64,000 bases of DNA from Pratylenchus scribneri (lineage: Eukaryota > Nematoda > Chromadorea > Rhabditida > Pratylenchidae). The notes below the pieces were generated by a model. The model was given only the letters and a program-made list of their open reading frames with translations. It was not told the origin of the DNA and did not search any database. This document shows positions 25,225-36,959 of the stretch, piece after piece. Every line of letters begins with the position of its first letter. The stretch's first letter is position 1. Location of the stretch: the NCBI GenBank assembly GCA_030063045.1, contig JAQSEB010000023.1, forward strand, positions 2,232,001 through 2,296,000. Reading direction: 5' to 3'. Position numbers and translations under genes: made by a program.

Positions 25225-28200
25225 TTATTTAAAAACTATTCGAGGAAATATTGGTCCTGGTTCTTTTTGGACTTTTTGTTTTTGTCCATTTTCATCACTC
25301 ATCGAATTATTATTGTTGAATTTTGCCATTTTCAATGTTCTTTCCGATTCGGCAATTCCAAGTCTTTAATAAATTGGGGAATATTTAAAAATGATTAAAT
25401 TTGACTTACATTGATAATAACTTATATGAGAATTGTGGAGTGACCGGTAGCAAAAAGATGGCTGTCATTCGAACAACCTCATAAGTGATAAATAAAATTG
25501 AATTTATTCTTTCGGGTGAATTGAATTTCCACGGTGTTTGTTGTTGAAAGAATTGATTGGCCAATTGGACAATGTTGACTAAAATTTCCAAAACTCGATT
25601 CACTTCCAGGCTTTCGTATCGATCCACAATGCGTTCTAAAATGAAATTAATTTAAAATTTAAATGATTACTCTTTAAAAAAACCTGGTAAAGTTTCCAAT
25701 TCTTGGATGAGTTTTTCGAATGTTTTATTTTCCTCCCCCGTTCCTTTTTTGAATAAATCCGGATCAAATCCATTTGGATATTGTTGTGTTGGATTCAGTT
25801 TTGGATTGATTGCCCTTTGCAACAAATTGGCCAAATCATTCACCAAATATGCATTCACAACATTGATTGCCTCATCCAATGTGAAATCTATAAATTGATT
25901 AAAAATGATTATTATGCAAATCCCTTTTCCGATAAATTTTATGGAATATTTCTTTATGAATTCATTCATAAAAATATGTTTCAGGAAGAGGAACCAGGAA
26001 AACCACAAAATTGGTGCTTTACAATTACAATTATCATTACGGTATTTTTGACTAATATTTTCTTTAAATTAATTTGATTTAGATAAGTCTAATTAATGTG
26101 CTAATTTTTGTGGTAATTCGAGTGCTATTGGATTCCGAAAATGAATTTGATGAGCCAATAATTCAAGGCAGGAATACCATAATTATTTTTTTTTTGAATA
26201 ATATTTTAGGAAAATTGCGAGAACAATTAACCCAATTTCTTGGCATTTTTGCTTTGTCTTTTTGTTTTGGCTGTTGGTGTTGTTTTTGTTGCACCGGAAA
26301 TTGTTTCAGATACTAATTAATTATTTTAATTTATTGGTTTGACTAATTCTTATTCAGATGTTTTTTATATCTAAATCCGAAAAATTGGAATGCTGCTCAT
26401 TGGTGGGCTAACTTAATTGGTCATAAATTTGCTTTTAAAAGAAAAGACCGAATGCATAATTTCAGTTTGGATATGTAAAATTAATGCCTAAATTTGCTAA
26501 TTTAGAAAAGAAAAAGGGAAAAGTTGACGATGATTTGGACTTGGATAAATTTTCAGTCAATTGTAATGCGAAAGAAGGTCAAAAAAATTCATTGGCTTTA
26601 TCTGATGAATTATCACCGAGTCATTCTACCATTTCAAATTCATCCGGATCCGGAGAGCCAGAAAAGAGGATTAGACCAATTAATTTGGAAATTGGGAATA
26701 AAAGAAAAGAAGAAAAAAATAATTTTTCAATGGAACGTGTTCGCCGATGGTCGGTGGCCCCAATTAGTTCGGATGTTTTGGTGAAAATGAATGGAAACTT
26801 ATCAAAGAAAGAAAAGCCCAAAGATGGTAAAAGGACGGAAAATAGTGTTGTTGCTGTTAGAGGAATTGACTTTGTACAGGTATTTTTAAAATTTGATTTT
26901 AATTTAATTTTTTGAAAGATTCCCATTCAAATGTTAACTCCTTCAACAATTGCTATTGTGGATTGTGAAAAAAATAAAGAGGCAGAGGATTCACCCGATA
27001 TTGAAAGAAATATTAAACGAAAAATTACCCAATAAATTTAATTAATCAAAAATAATATATTTTGGCTTACTTCCATCCTCGAATGGATTTTGCATGAGAA
27101 GACAAAAGCGGAGTCCATCAACGGTGAGGTGGTTGGCCGCTTTGAATGGACAAATAACATTTCCCAAACTTTTTGACATCTTAAAAAAATATTTTAAATA
27201 TTTAGCAAAAATTAGTGATAACCTTTTTCTTGTCAGCCAATAAATGGGAATGGACAAATAATTGTTTTGGTAAAGGAAGACCAGCCGCAAGCAAAAATGC
27301 AGGCCAATAAATTGCATGAAATCTTTTTAAATATAAATTATTAAAGAATTAAATCTAAAAGGTAACCGAAAAATATCCTTTCCGAGTATTTGTAAAGATG
27401 GTGGCCAACTTTGCAATGGTTGATTTGGGTAGCCCACCGCAGTCAAATAATTCACAAGGGCATCAAACCAAACATAAATCTTAATGGAAATTAGTAATAA
27501 TAATTAAATGGATTTGTGTACTGTTTGTGATGGATCGTCAGGAACGGGTATGCCCCAATTACAACGAATGGTTGGCCTTGAAATTGACAATTGCCCAAGT
27601 GATGGTGAATTCATAAATGTTTGAACATCTTTGACTAATTTTTGTGGCCTTATGACATCTAAATAAATGGAAATAAAGCAAAAATAATTCGTTGAATTCA
27701 CCTGGTTTTGAAATCCATTCACTGATTGGATCATAAAATTTTGCCAAATTGAATACATAATTCTCTTCAACAATTTTGTTCACTGGTGATTTTGATTCAA
27801 TAGCAATCTATAAAATAATTATTTATTTTGATTTAATTGAATTATTTTACCATTCCTAGCGGTCCATTTTCCACTTGAAAATCACTATAAAAACATTCAT
27901 CCACAATGGAATACCATCCTTCATAATTGCTTTTGTAAATGTGTCCGCCATTTTGCAGTTTTCGCTAAATTCTAAAAGTCATATAAATTTCATTTGAATA
28001 TTAGATTTACCCAAAATGTTGAGACGGCCTCAATATGAATGGGTGAAGTTGTTCGTATAAATTTGTTACTAAGAATTCCAAATTGGTTAAAAAGGTTTTT
28101 GAATCGTTCGCTATATTGATCACAATGTTGTTTTGGGGTAAGTCCTTTTGCCAGAGCGGAATTGAATATTTTCTTACCATGTTCATCCGTCCCAACACAA

Positions 28201-28464
28201 AATTGATAATTTTCAGGAATATTTGTGGTGAATTCATCATCCCGGAGTAATCGCCAACGGAATGAGGCATCCGCCAAAACCGCCGAATACAAATGACCAA
28301 TGTGAGGATCAAAAAATAATTTTATTTAATAAATCATTGTAAAATGCTAAAATACCTGAATTTACATAAAAAATCGGAATTGTAAGATGGAATTTTGTTT
28401 CGGTGCTTGCCTTGCGAATTGATCTGATCATTGTCAAATTTAATAAATTTGCAAAACAATACAT
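25225..28464 (-). CDS. mars-2: Methionyl-tRNA synthetase, mitochondrial type (MARS2)
   Basis: Class I aminoacyl-tRNA synthetase charging mitochondrial tRNA-Met. The protein begins [20 protein letters not shown], a transit-like leader, then [19 protein letters not shown] (HIGH motif), [34 protein letters not shown], the KMSKSLGN catalytic loop (27150-27200), [20 protein letters not shown] and the anticodon-binding helical domain ([14 protein letters not shown]), ending [10 protein letters not shown]. Lack of a Zn knuckle and of any WHEP or EMAP tail fits the mitochondrial/bacterial form. Intron 1 (28310-28355) starts GT but must end TG to keep the NSDPHIGH frame. A 1.18 kb intron (25888-27070) encloses an opposite-strand gene. 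An AATAAA of the upstream methyltransferase lies only about 110 nt before this start, suggesting an operon. Confidence 0.92.
25976..27035 (+). CDS. Two-helix membrane protein nested antisense in a mars-2 intron
   Basis: Unrecognised family. Proposed start at [14 protein letters not shown]; helix 1 is [20 protein letters not shown], then a short acidic loop [10 protein letters not shown], helix 2 [20 protein letters not shown] with seven closely set Cys, and [16 protein letters not shown]. The rest is hydrophilic, acidic then Ser/Lys-rich, and ends NIKRKITQ. Introns I infer: 26041-26083, 26168-26209 (GC donor, CAAG|GCAGGA), one near 26310-26356 whose donor is unclear, 26431-26465 (GC donor, TTT|GCTTTT, 35 nt), and about 26880-26918. 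The Cys-dense helix suggests palmitoylation (inference). Host and guest genes overlap no exon. The third intron is the weak point. Confidence 0.6.
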
Positions 28465-28572
28465 TTTAAAATATAAAATTGAAATGATTATTAAAATCAA
28501 TTAATGAAAATGTTTAAATAATATATTAATAAAAATTCAAATTTAATTATTCATTTGCAAATAAAACAAAAA

Positions 28573-28580
28573 AGGCTTTA
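28573..28580 (-). terminator. Polyadenylation signal AATAAA after the methyltransferase gene
   Basis: AATAAA on the minus strand about 50 nt downstream of the methyltransferase stop and about 110 nt upstream of the mars-2 start. No AG dinucleotide lies between this signal and the mars-2 ATG apart from the one abutting it, which limits where a trans-splice acceptor could be. Confidence 0.5.
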
Positions 28581-28627
28581 TTTATAAATAAAAAAATAAT
28601 AATGAGTTCGAAATTCCAATTTTTTGC

Positions 28628-29760
28628 TTATTCTTCACTTGAAATGGCATTTGATTTTTCGGCAGATCCTCCTTCAATTTTTAAAATTTTCAACCTCTCA
28701 TCCTTCTCAATTTCTTTGATTTCTCGTTCCAATTTCTTGAGCAATTCTTCTGCATACATTTCCGATATTTCAGGTGGTTTTCTTGCCAATATTAGTTGTA
28801 TTTCTCTTGAACCTCTTTTTGATGCATTACATACATTTCCATGCGAATCGATCACTTCATATAGAATCTTAATTTTATGTTTTATTAAAATCAATATTAT
28901 TTTAAATCAAACCTGAATATCTTCAAATCCATTTGATTCTAGTCCGTGAATATATCGCATCATGTCATAATCTATCCTCCGCAATATTTTATATTTTGCT
29001 AATCTATTCAATCGATTCAATTCCATTCCACAAATTATTGTGCATCCTGGCTTTAATACTCGATATAATTCAGCGCAAATTTCCAGAATATTCTCTCTAT
29101 TCCATGCATAAAAGATCTGTTTAAATAGAAAAATGATTGATTATTAAAATTCTCATAACCCCATTATTAGTAAATTGTTCTACCCAAATATAATTTGGAC
29201 CCACCAATACGCACATCAACATGAAAAATTCCATGAAACCAATTTGAAGGGAAAGGCAAATGATTGTATATTCCAGTCTGCCGAGAAAATAAAATATTAA
29301 ATTGTTGAAAATTGAACAAATCTTTTACCCTTATCAAGGTGAACTTTTTATTCAGCAAATCTCGACCAATTCTGCTAACTGCTGTTTCCAAAGCATATTG
29401 TGATAATTCTGTCCCAAAAATATGGCCTTCACCATCAAAGACTTTATCCAAAGCCATTTCTATTCCAACGCCCCGTCCAAATCCAATTTCAAATATTGAA
29501 TGATCTAAAAATTACAGTTAAAAATAGAATTTAAAAGCTCGCTTGCCTGGTTTGATATCAAGATGTCTGATCAGTGCCGAATATAATGGTTTCGTTGCAC
29601 GTGATTGTAAAATAGTTGTAATATATCCAAGCAAGGAGTGTGTTGGACAAAAAAACTGAACAAATAAAATCAAAAGTCGCATTCACTAAAATTAATAAAC
29701 CTGGAATCTAACATCTCTTAAAGCTCTTGTCATTAAACTTTGATATATTGGGATGGTCAT
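28628..29760 (-). CDS. Class I SAM-dependent methyltransferase
   Basis: Rossmann-fold methyltransferase of METTL27-like arrangement; the substrate cannot be told from sequence. The start gives MTIPIYQSLMTRALRDVRFQ, then FFCPTHSLLGYITTILQSRA, motif I IFEIGFGRGVGIEMALD (SAM binding), motif II region HIFGTELSQYALETA, motif IV-like FPSNWFHGIFHVDV, the VLKPGCTIICGMELNR strand, and a Glu/Lys-rich helical tail ending AISSEE. Splice sites around 29180-29230 (after HVDV) are unclear; a normal family member would continue FYFW there, so an intron or small loss may be present. Same strand and 164 nt upstream of mars-2. Confidence 0.75.
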
Positions 29761-29829
29761 TTCTCATTTCATTATTGATAAATTAATAAATATTTGCTTT
29801 AATTTTATCTATAAAAAAAAGAAAATATT

Positions 29830-30020
29830 AAGAATGGTTAAGGTTTATAATATGGTTCATTGCTGTCTTAAACCCAACAAACTCTATACTCAATCAATAG
29901 ATCTTGTCGAGTTGCATTATTTGATTATTATTTGACTTTAGTTTTAACCAATTTTTTAGTTTTGAACTAAAAATCGTAAGATGGTTTATTAACGGTTTCA
30001 ATAAGCCAATCGATGCCTCT
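29830..30020. repeat. AT-rich dispersed repeat, inverted copy
   Basis: Reverse complement contains AAACCATCTTACGATTT and ACAAGATCTATTGATTGAGT, matching blocks of the repeat in SDHA intron 7 (2060-2260). Fills the spacer between the methyltransferase and the first helicase. Confidence 0.4.
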
Positions 30021-30288
30021 AAGGTATTTTATTTTTTTATACTTTTTATTCGTAACATCGTACTTACGTAATGGAAAAATTATAAGAAAATAAAATAAAA
30101 TAATGATAAAAGTCATAAAATCATTCATAATCATAATAACTCAAATTTGATATAACGGTTCATAATTTTATTCAAATATAGTAAATAAAATATATAAAAC
30201 TGGAAATTAATAAGGATTTAGGAAGTGTGGGATTTGGGTCAACTTTCAATATAAATCAAGATTTCATTCTTCCTTCTTTAGTTTCATA

Positions 30289-33266
30289 TTACCACGATAC
30301 TTTGGATGTTTCCATCCAGAATGATGGAATTGGTTTGCCATCCTTGATAAGTCTCTGAATACATTGAGATAAGAATAGTTATGACTGTTATTGTTACCTC
30401 AGTGATTTCCTTGATCAACACATCATCCGTCTGATCATTAACAAAGCTGATGGCAAAACCAGTCTTGAGTCGACCAGTGCGGCCGATGCGATGAATATAA
30501 GTGAAAATTTCATTTGGCATATCGTAATTGACGACCTTTAATTAATAGAAAATTATGGTTAAATAGAAAAGATTTTACAAGATCCAAATCCTTGATATCG
30601 ATGCCGCGAGCCATGACGTCCGTAGCAACAATGACATTGATTTCACCCTTTCGGAATTTATTGAGGGTTGATTCACGTTCTGCCTGAGTCCTGTCACTAA
30701 AAATAGGGATTTTTATTTTAGAAAATATCATTTTTATAAATTTACCTGTTCACGGATTGGGCCTGAATTCCAGCTTCACAGAGAAACAATGTCAATTTGT
30801 TGGCATCGCGGCAAGTGTCAACAAATACCAATGTGCGTCGATATTTCGGATTTGCCGCTTAATTTAAATTATAATTAAATATTAAAATTTTTGACCCACG
30901 ATCTTTCGTCTGAGCTTCTTGTCGTTCTTTCTCCAGTAATTCTCTGAGTAGATTGCTCTTGTTATCCTGGTCAACTTGCAAAAATGAAGCTTCAACACGA
31001 ATATTTGGAGCATTTGGCTTGCTATTAGAGGCAAAAACATGTTCAGGACGAACCATTTCATTTGCCAATTTTTGAATTACTGCCGGATAAGTTGCAGAGA
31101 ACAATAAGTTTTGGCGTTGGTCTTTCTAAATAAACAAATTATTTAAATAATTTTACTATAAAAATGACCGGTGGAAACCCTTTGGCGGACAAAATTTCAC
31201 GTATATCATCACCAAATCCCATTTCAAGCATTCGATCGGCTTCATCCAAAACAAAGAAATGAAGCTTTGAGAAGTCGAACTAAAGAAAAATATCGAATTA
31301 AAACGAAATAAATTAAAAAATTTACAAATCCTTGTCCAATGAAATCCCTCAAACGACCCGGAGTTGCACATAAGATATGGCATCCATTACGTAATTCCCA
31401 AATATTTGCTCCTTTATTATATTCGCCAAAGGCCTTTGCCACATGGATAAATGTTCCATCTGCCAATTTCAATCCTTGTTCACAAACTTGAAGGCAAAGT
31501 TCGCGAGTTGGAAAGAGAATCAGTGCGGATGGTGTGAATCTATGACCGGCTTTCGTTGAATCTTCCCCGAGTGAAAGGATTTTCTAAAAATAGAATTGTT
31601 ATTTAATTGTTTTAGTGATTTAGACAGACCTGGATTATTGGAATCATGTAGCAGCCAGTCTTTCCGCTTCCAGTCTCTGAGAGGCCTATCACATCATTTC
31701 CTAAAATTTAATGAGATTGATTCAAATGAAATAACCAAGAAAGTTATACCTTTGAGAACATATGGCAAAACATTTTGCTGGATCTTGCGTGGACGAACAT
31801 ATTTTGCTTTGTCGACAATGTTTTCGAGAAGTTTCGGATTTAATTGCATTTCTTTCCAATCCCTAATAAATTTTTTTTATTTAAAGAATAATACATTCTC
31901 ACTCAATTTTGTCCAATTTTTCGGTGCCTGTAAAAGTCGCACTGACTGGATCATCAGAATCAGTAATTTCCATATAGAGAGTTTGAACTGCCGAATCCTC
32001 ATCAAATATCTCTTCGATGGTTCGCTTTGTTGGAATATAGCTGCCGGTATGTTTCGATTTAAAAGTTGGTTTTATGGTAGTAGTTTCAGCACTTGGTTCT
32101 GGTATAACTAAAATTGAATGTATTAAAAAATTAATTAAAAATATATTCTTCACATCGTCTTGGTGGTGGTGGTCCGCTGTCTTCTCGCATTTTACGTCTT
32201 TGTTCAATAGAGCCTAAGAATGTTTGCGAAGTAGCTTAAATAGAAAAATAAAATATAAGATTAATAGTTCAAAAATTCACATACACGGCATCGATCCATA
32301 TCCATTACCCTCACGTCCGCCGCGCCCTCGACCACCACGTGAAGTTCCAAATGAAGACTCAGCAGTTGAACCAGCTAAATTACTAAATTATTGGTTTACG
32401 TACATTTTTCTTACAATTCAGTCCTCCACGTCCACGACCATTGCCAGAAATGGGTGCCGCATTTGATCCAGCTTAAATTAATTTAAAGTATTAAATCATG
32501 ATTTTTATGTCACTTACAAAATGATGGTCCGCCACCACGCCCACGTCCACCATCAAATCCCACTGATCCCATATTGCGGTCGCCAGCTGGATCCGCTACC
32601 ATCTCGGATGTCATTTCACCCACTTTAATTTTGAAAAATAATTATTATTAATATGGAACATACCACCACGCCCAATGCCAGCACCACCACGGCCTCGACC
32701 ACCTCTTCCAAATCCTCCCGTTGTGGATGTTTCCGATTGTTGTTGACCATTTGTTGAGTTGTCGATCGCTCCAGTACTAAGTGCGAAACCGCCACCACCA
32801 CGGCCATTCCCAATTCCTCCACGTCCACGGTTCCTAGCAAATCCACCAGCAGGTGCGGTTGGTTCTGATTGTGGTGGGTTATCGAATGATCCGCCACTAA
32901 TTGCGAATCCGGCTCGGCCCATTCCAAATCCCCCTCCACGGCCACGACCATTGGCAAATCCACCAACCGCTGGCGGTTCTGATGGTTGTTGAAAATTTGT
33001 ATTATCGATTGGTCCGCCGCTAATTCCGAATCCTTCACGGCTTCCTCCTCGTCCATGGTTATGAGTAAAACTGAATTTGACAGTCTTCTTCGGCGTTTGG
33101 AATTGAGAAAGTTGGTCTATTTCTAAAGGTTTTATTTATTAGATAATTCTATTAATTGATGTATACCTGAAAAATCGATTGTCTTGTTGTCAGATTGTTG
33201 TCCGCCCATACCACTCCCAAATGCTGGTCCTCCGCCGCGTCCTCTGCCTCGACTGGCGCCAAACAT
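30289..33266 (-). CDS. Vasa/GLH-type DEAD-box RNA helicase, copy A
   Basis: ATP-dependent RNA helicase of the DDX4/DDX3 group, typical of germ granules in nematodes. N-terminus [19 protein letters not shown], followed by Gly-rich repeats ([36 protein letters not shown]) over several small exons. No CCHC zinc knuckles seen, unlike C. elegans GLH proteins. [18 protein letters not shown] linker precedes the core: Q motif RPRKIQQ, motif I ETGSGKT, Ia PTRELCLQV, Ib [50 protein letters not shown]. The C-terminus joins ITE to [21 protein letters not shown], with stop at 30289, through an intron GAG|GTAACA. The gene lies 372 nt downstream of its paralogue. Confidence 0.9.
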
Positions 33267-33637
33267 AATTTTTCGGATTGCAACGGATTGGATGCACTTG
33301 CAAATTTTAAATTTTCTGAAAATTAATTATTAATTTTATTTCTTCATCATTTTTAACAATAACGATAAGTAATATTAGAATATACATACTTTCTTCCAAG
33401 TAAACAATTCAACATGTTGTTTATCAATTTTATCAAAATAATTTAAATAATAATAATAAGATGAATGATTGATAATGAAGATGAATATTGAATTGTTGAT
33501 TGTCAATACAATTCAAAGAATCAAATATGATAGGTGGTTTCAAAATGGTTGAAAATTTAACAAATATTGATATAAAGTAAAGTGTGTCAACATAACATAT
33601 CTTTATGAGATATGAATATCTTCCTTCCATCATTGCA

Positions 33638-36600
33638 TTACCATTGTTTGTTGGACCCAGTCCAGAATTCCGGAATTGGCTTCCCTTCCTTGCGAAGACC
33701 CTTAACAATTTCAATTACAAAATCGATTATTGATTTTTATTGTTACCTCAGTGATTTGCTTGACCAACACATCATCCGTCTGGTCATTCACAAAGCTGAT
33801 AGCATAACCAATTTTGAGTCGACCAGTGCGGCCGATGCGGTGAACATAAGTGAAAAATTCGTTTGGCATATCATAATTGACGACCTTTAATTAATAGAAA
33901 ATAATGGTTAAATAGAAAAGATTTTACAAGATCCAAATCCTTGATATCGATGCCGCGAGCCATGACGTCCGTAGCAACAATGACATTGATTTCACCCTTT
34001 CGGAATTTGTTGAGGGTTGATTCACGTTCTGCCTGAGTCCTGTCACTAAAAATAGGGATTTTTATTTTAGAAAATATCATTTTTATAAATTACCTGTTCA
34101 CGGATTGGGCCTGAATTCCAGCTTCGCAAAGAAACAATGTCAATTTGTTTGCATCACGGCAAGTGCCAACAAATACCAACGTGCGTCGATATTTCGGATT
34201 TGCCGCTTAATTCAAAATTCATTTATAATCAAACACTAAAATTTTTGACTCACGATCTTTCGTCTGAGCTTCTTGTCGTTCTTTCTCCAGCAATTCTTTA
34301 AGAAGATCGCTCTTGTTATCCTGGTCAACTTGCAAGAATGAAGCATCAACACGAGTATTTGGAGCATTTGGCTTGCTATTGGATGCAGTAACATGATCGG
34401 CGCGAACCATCTCATCGGCCAAACTTTGAATTTGATCGGGAATGGTTGCAGAGAACAATAGGTTTTGGCGTTGGTCTTTCTAAATAAACAAATTATTTAA
34501 ATAATTTTAATATAAAAATGACCGGTGGAAATCCTTTGGTGGACAAAATTTCACGGATATCATCAGCAAATCCCATTTCAAGCATTCGATCGGCTTCATC
34601 CAAAACAAAGAAATGAAGCTTTGAGAAGTCGAACTAAAGAATAATTAATCGAATTAAAGAAATAAATTTTTAAAATTTACAATTCCTTTTCCAATGAAAT
34701 CCTTCAGACGACCCGGAGTTGCACACAAGATATGGCATCCACGACGTAATTCCACAATATTTGCTCCTGTATTATATTCGCCAAAAGCCTTTGCCACATG
34801 GATAAATGTTCCACTGGCCAACTTTAACCCTTGTTCATAAACTTGAAGGCAAAGTTCGCGAGTTGGAAAAACAATCAATGCGGTTGGTGTGATTTTATGA
34901 CCGGCTTTCGTTGCTTCTTCCCCGAGTGAAAGGATTTTCTAAAAATAGAATTGTTATTTAATTGTTTTAGTGATTTAGACAGACCTGGATTATTGGAATC
35001 ATGTAGCAGCCAGTCTTTCCGCTTCCAGTCTCTGAGAGGCATATCACATCAATTCCTGTAATAAATGAAATTCATACATAAAAAAGCTCCTCTACCTTTG
35101 AGAACGAATGGCAGAACATTTTGCTGGATCTTGCGTGGACGCACATATTTTGCTTTGTCGACAATGTTTTCAAGAAGTTTCGGATGTAACTGCATTTCGT
35201 TCCAATCCCTAAAAATTTTATTTATAGAATTTAAAATATATTCTCATTCTCACTCAATTTTGTCCAATTTTTCGGCGCCAGCAACTGTCGTACTGACTGG
35301 ATCATCAGAATCAGCAATGCCCATATAGAGAGTCTGAACCGCCGAATCCTCATTAAATAACTCTTCGATGGTTCGCTTCGATGGGACATAGGAACTTGTT
35401 GGGTGTTTCGCCGAATAGCCAGCATCTGGATTTCCCATCGACTTAGAATCTGGATTTCCAAGAGTATCAGCATTTGGTCCCAGTCTCACTAAAATCAAAT
35501 GTAATAAGATACTTAAAAAAAAACAAATTCACTAACATCGTGATGGTCCGCTTTCTTCGAATGTTTGTGAACCAGCTTAAAAAAACACAAAATAATAGTA
35601 GTTATAAGGTGAAAGATTCACATACAATGTATCGATCCATTACCCTCACGTCCGCCGCACCCTCGACCACCACGTGAAGTTCCAAATGAAGACTCAGCAG
35701 TTGAACCAGCTAAATTAATAAATTTATTGTTTACGAACATTTCTCTTACAATTCAGTCCTCCACGTCCACGACCATTGCCAGAAATGGGTGCCGCATTTG
35801 ATCCAGCTTAAATTAATTTAAAGTATTAAATCATGATTTTTATGTCACTTACAAAATAATGGTCCGCCACCACGCCCACCACCAAATCCCACTGATCCCA
35901 TATTGCGGTCGGCAGCTGGTTCCGCTGCCATCTCGGATGTCATTTCACCCACTGTTTGAAAAATGATTATTTTATCAATATCATTAATATGGAGCATACC
36001 ACCACGTCCAATTCCAGCTCCACCACGGCCTCGACCACCTCTTCCAAAACTTCCAATTGCGGGTGCGGGTGGTTCTGATTGTTGTTGACCACTTGCACTG
36101 TCGATTGCTCCAGTGCTAAGTGCGAAACCGCCACGACCATTCCCAATTCCTCCACTTCCACGGCCATTGCCAGAAATGGGTGCCGCATTTGAGCCAGCTT
36201 ATAATTGATAGCATCAAATCATGATTTTTTATATTAACTTACAAAATAATGGTCCGCCACCACGCCCACGTCCACCACCAAATCCCACTGATCCCATATT
36301 GCGATCGCCAGCTGGTTCCGCTGCCATCTCGGATGTCATTTCACCCACTTTAATTTGAAAAATGATTATTATCATTAATATAGAGCATACCACCACGTCC
36401 GATTCCAGCTCCACCACGGCCTCGACCACCTCTTCCGAAACTTCCAATTGCGGGTGCGGGTGGTTCTGATTGTTGTTGACCACTTGCACTGTCGATTGCT
36501 CCAGTGCTAAGTCCAAAACCGCCTCGGCCATTTCCAATTCCTCCACGTCCACGGCCTCTAGCAAATCCTCCAGGTGCGGGTGGTTCTGATTGTGGTGGAT

Positions 36601-36916
36601 TATCGAGTGATCCGCCTCCGCCACTAATTCCTAATCCGCCTCGGCCCATTCCAAATCCTCCTCCACGGCCACGACCATTGGCAAATCCCCCAGCTGCAGG
36701 CGGTTCTGATTGTTGTTGACTATTTGTATTGTCAATTGATCCACCACCATGTTCGAATCCGCCACCGCCCATCCCAGTTCCACCGCGCCCAATGCCTTCT
36801 TTAATTTGAAAATTAATTCATATAGGTAATAAATAATCTATAGCATAACTACCTTGAATTACCGCTCCACTATCAATTGGTGGTCCACTGCCTCTTCCTC
36901 TACCTCGTCCAAACAT
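33638..36916 (-). CDS. Vasa/GLH-type DEAD-box RNA helicase, copy B
   Basis: Paralogue of the adjacent helicase with the same motif set: [51 protein letters not shown] and HRIGRTGR. Start [17 protein letters not shown]. The Gly-rich region is longer than in copy A because an exon cassette of about 395 bp is repeated (near 35777 and 36172). The C-terminus reads [20 protein letters not shown] with stop at 33638. Exon and intron sequence from about 33890 to 34080 is almost identical to 30540-30730 in copy A, while the C-terminal exon and parts of the Gly-rich region differ, so divergence is patchy. Probably germline RNA helicase (family knowledge); separate roles of the copies are unknown. Confidence 0.9.
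35777..36460 (-). repeat. Duplicated Gly-rich exon cassette within helicase copy B
   Basis: The block starting AGAAATGGGTGCCGCATTTG occurs at about 35777 and again at about 36172 (spacing 395 bp), each followed by the same intron, an exon coding [14 protein letters not shown] residues and another intron. Helicase copy A has one such block near 32445. This is a recent intragenic duplication that adds Gly-rich repeats. Confidence 0.75.
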
Positions 36917-36959
36917 AGTTTTTTGAATTGGATATTAATAAACGAAAATAGAATGCAAT

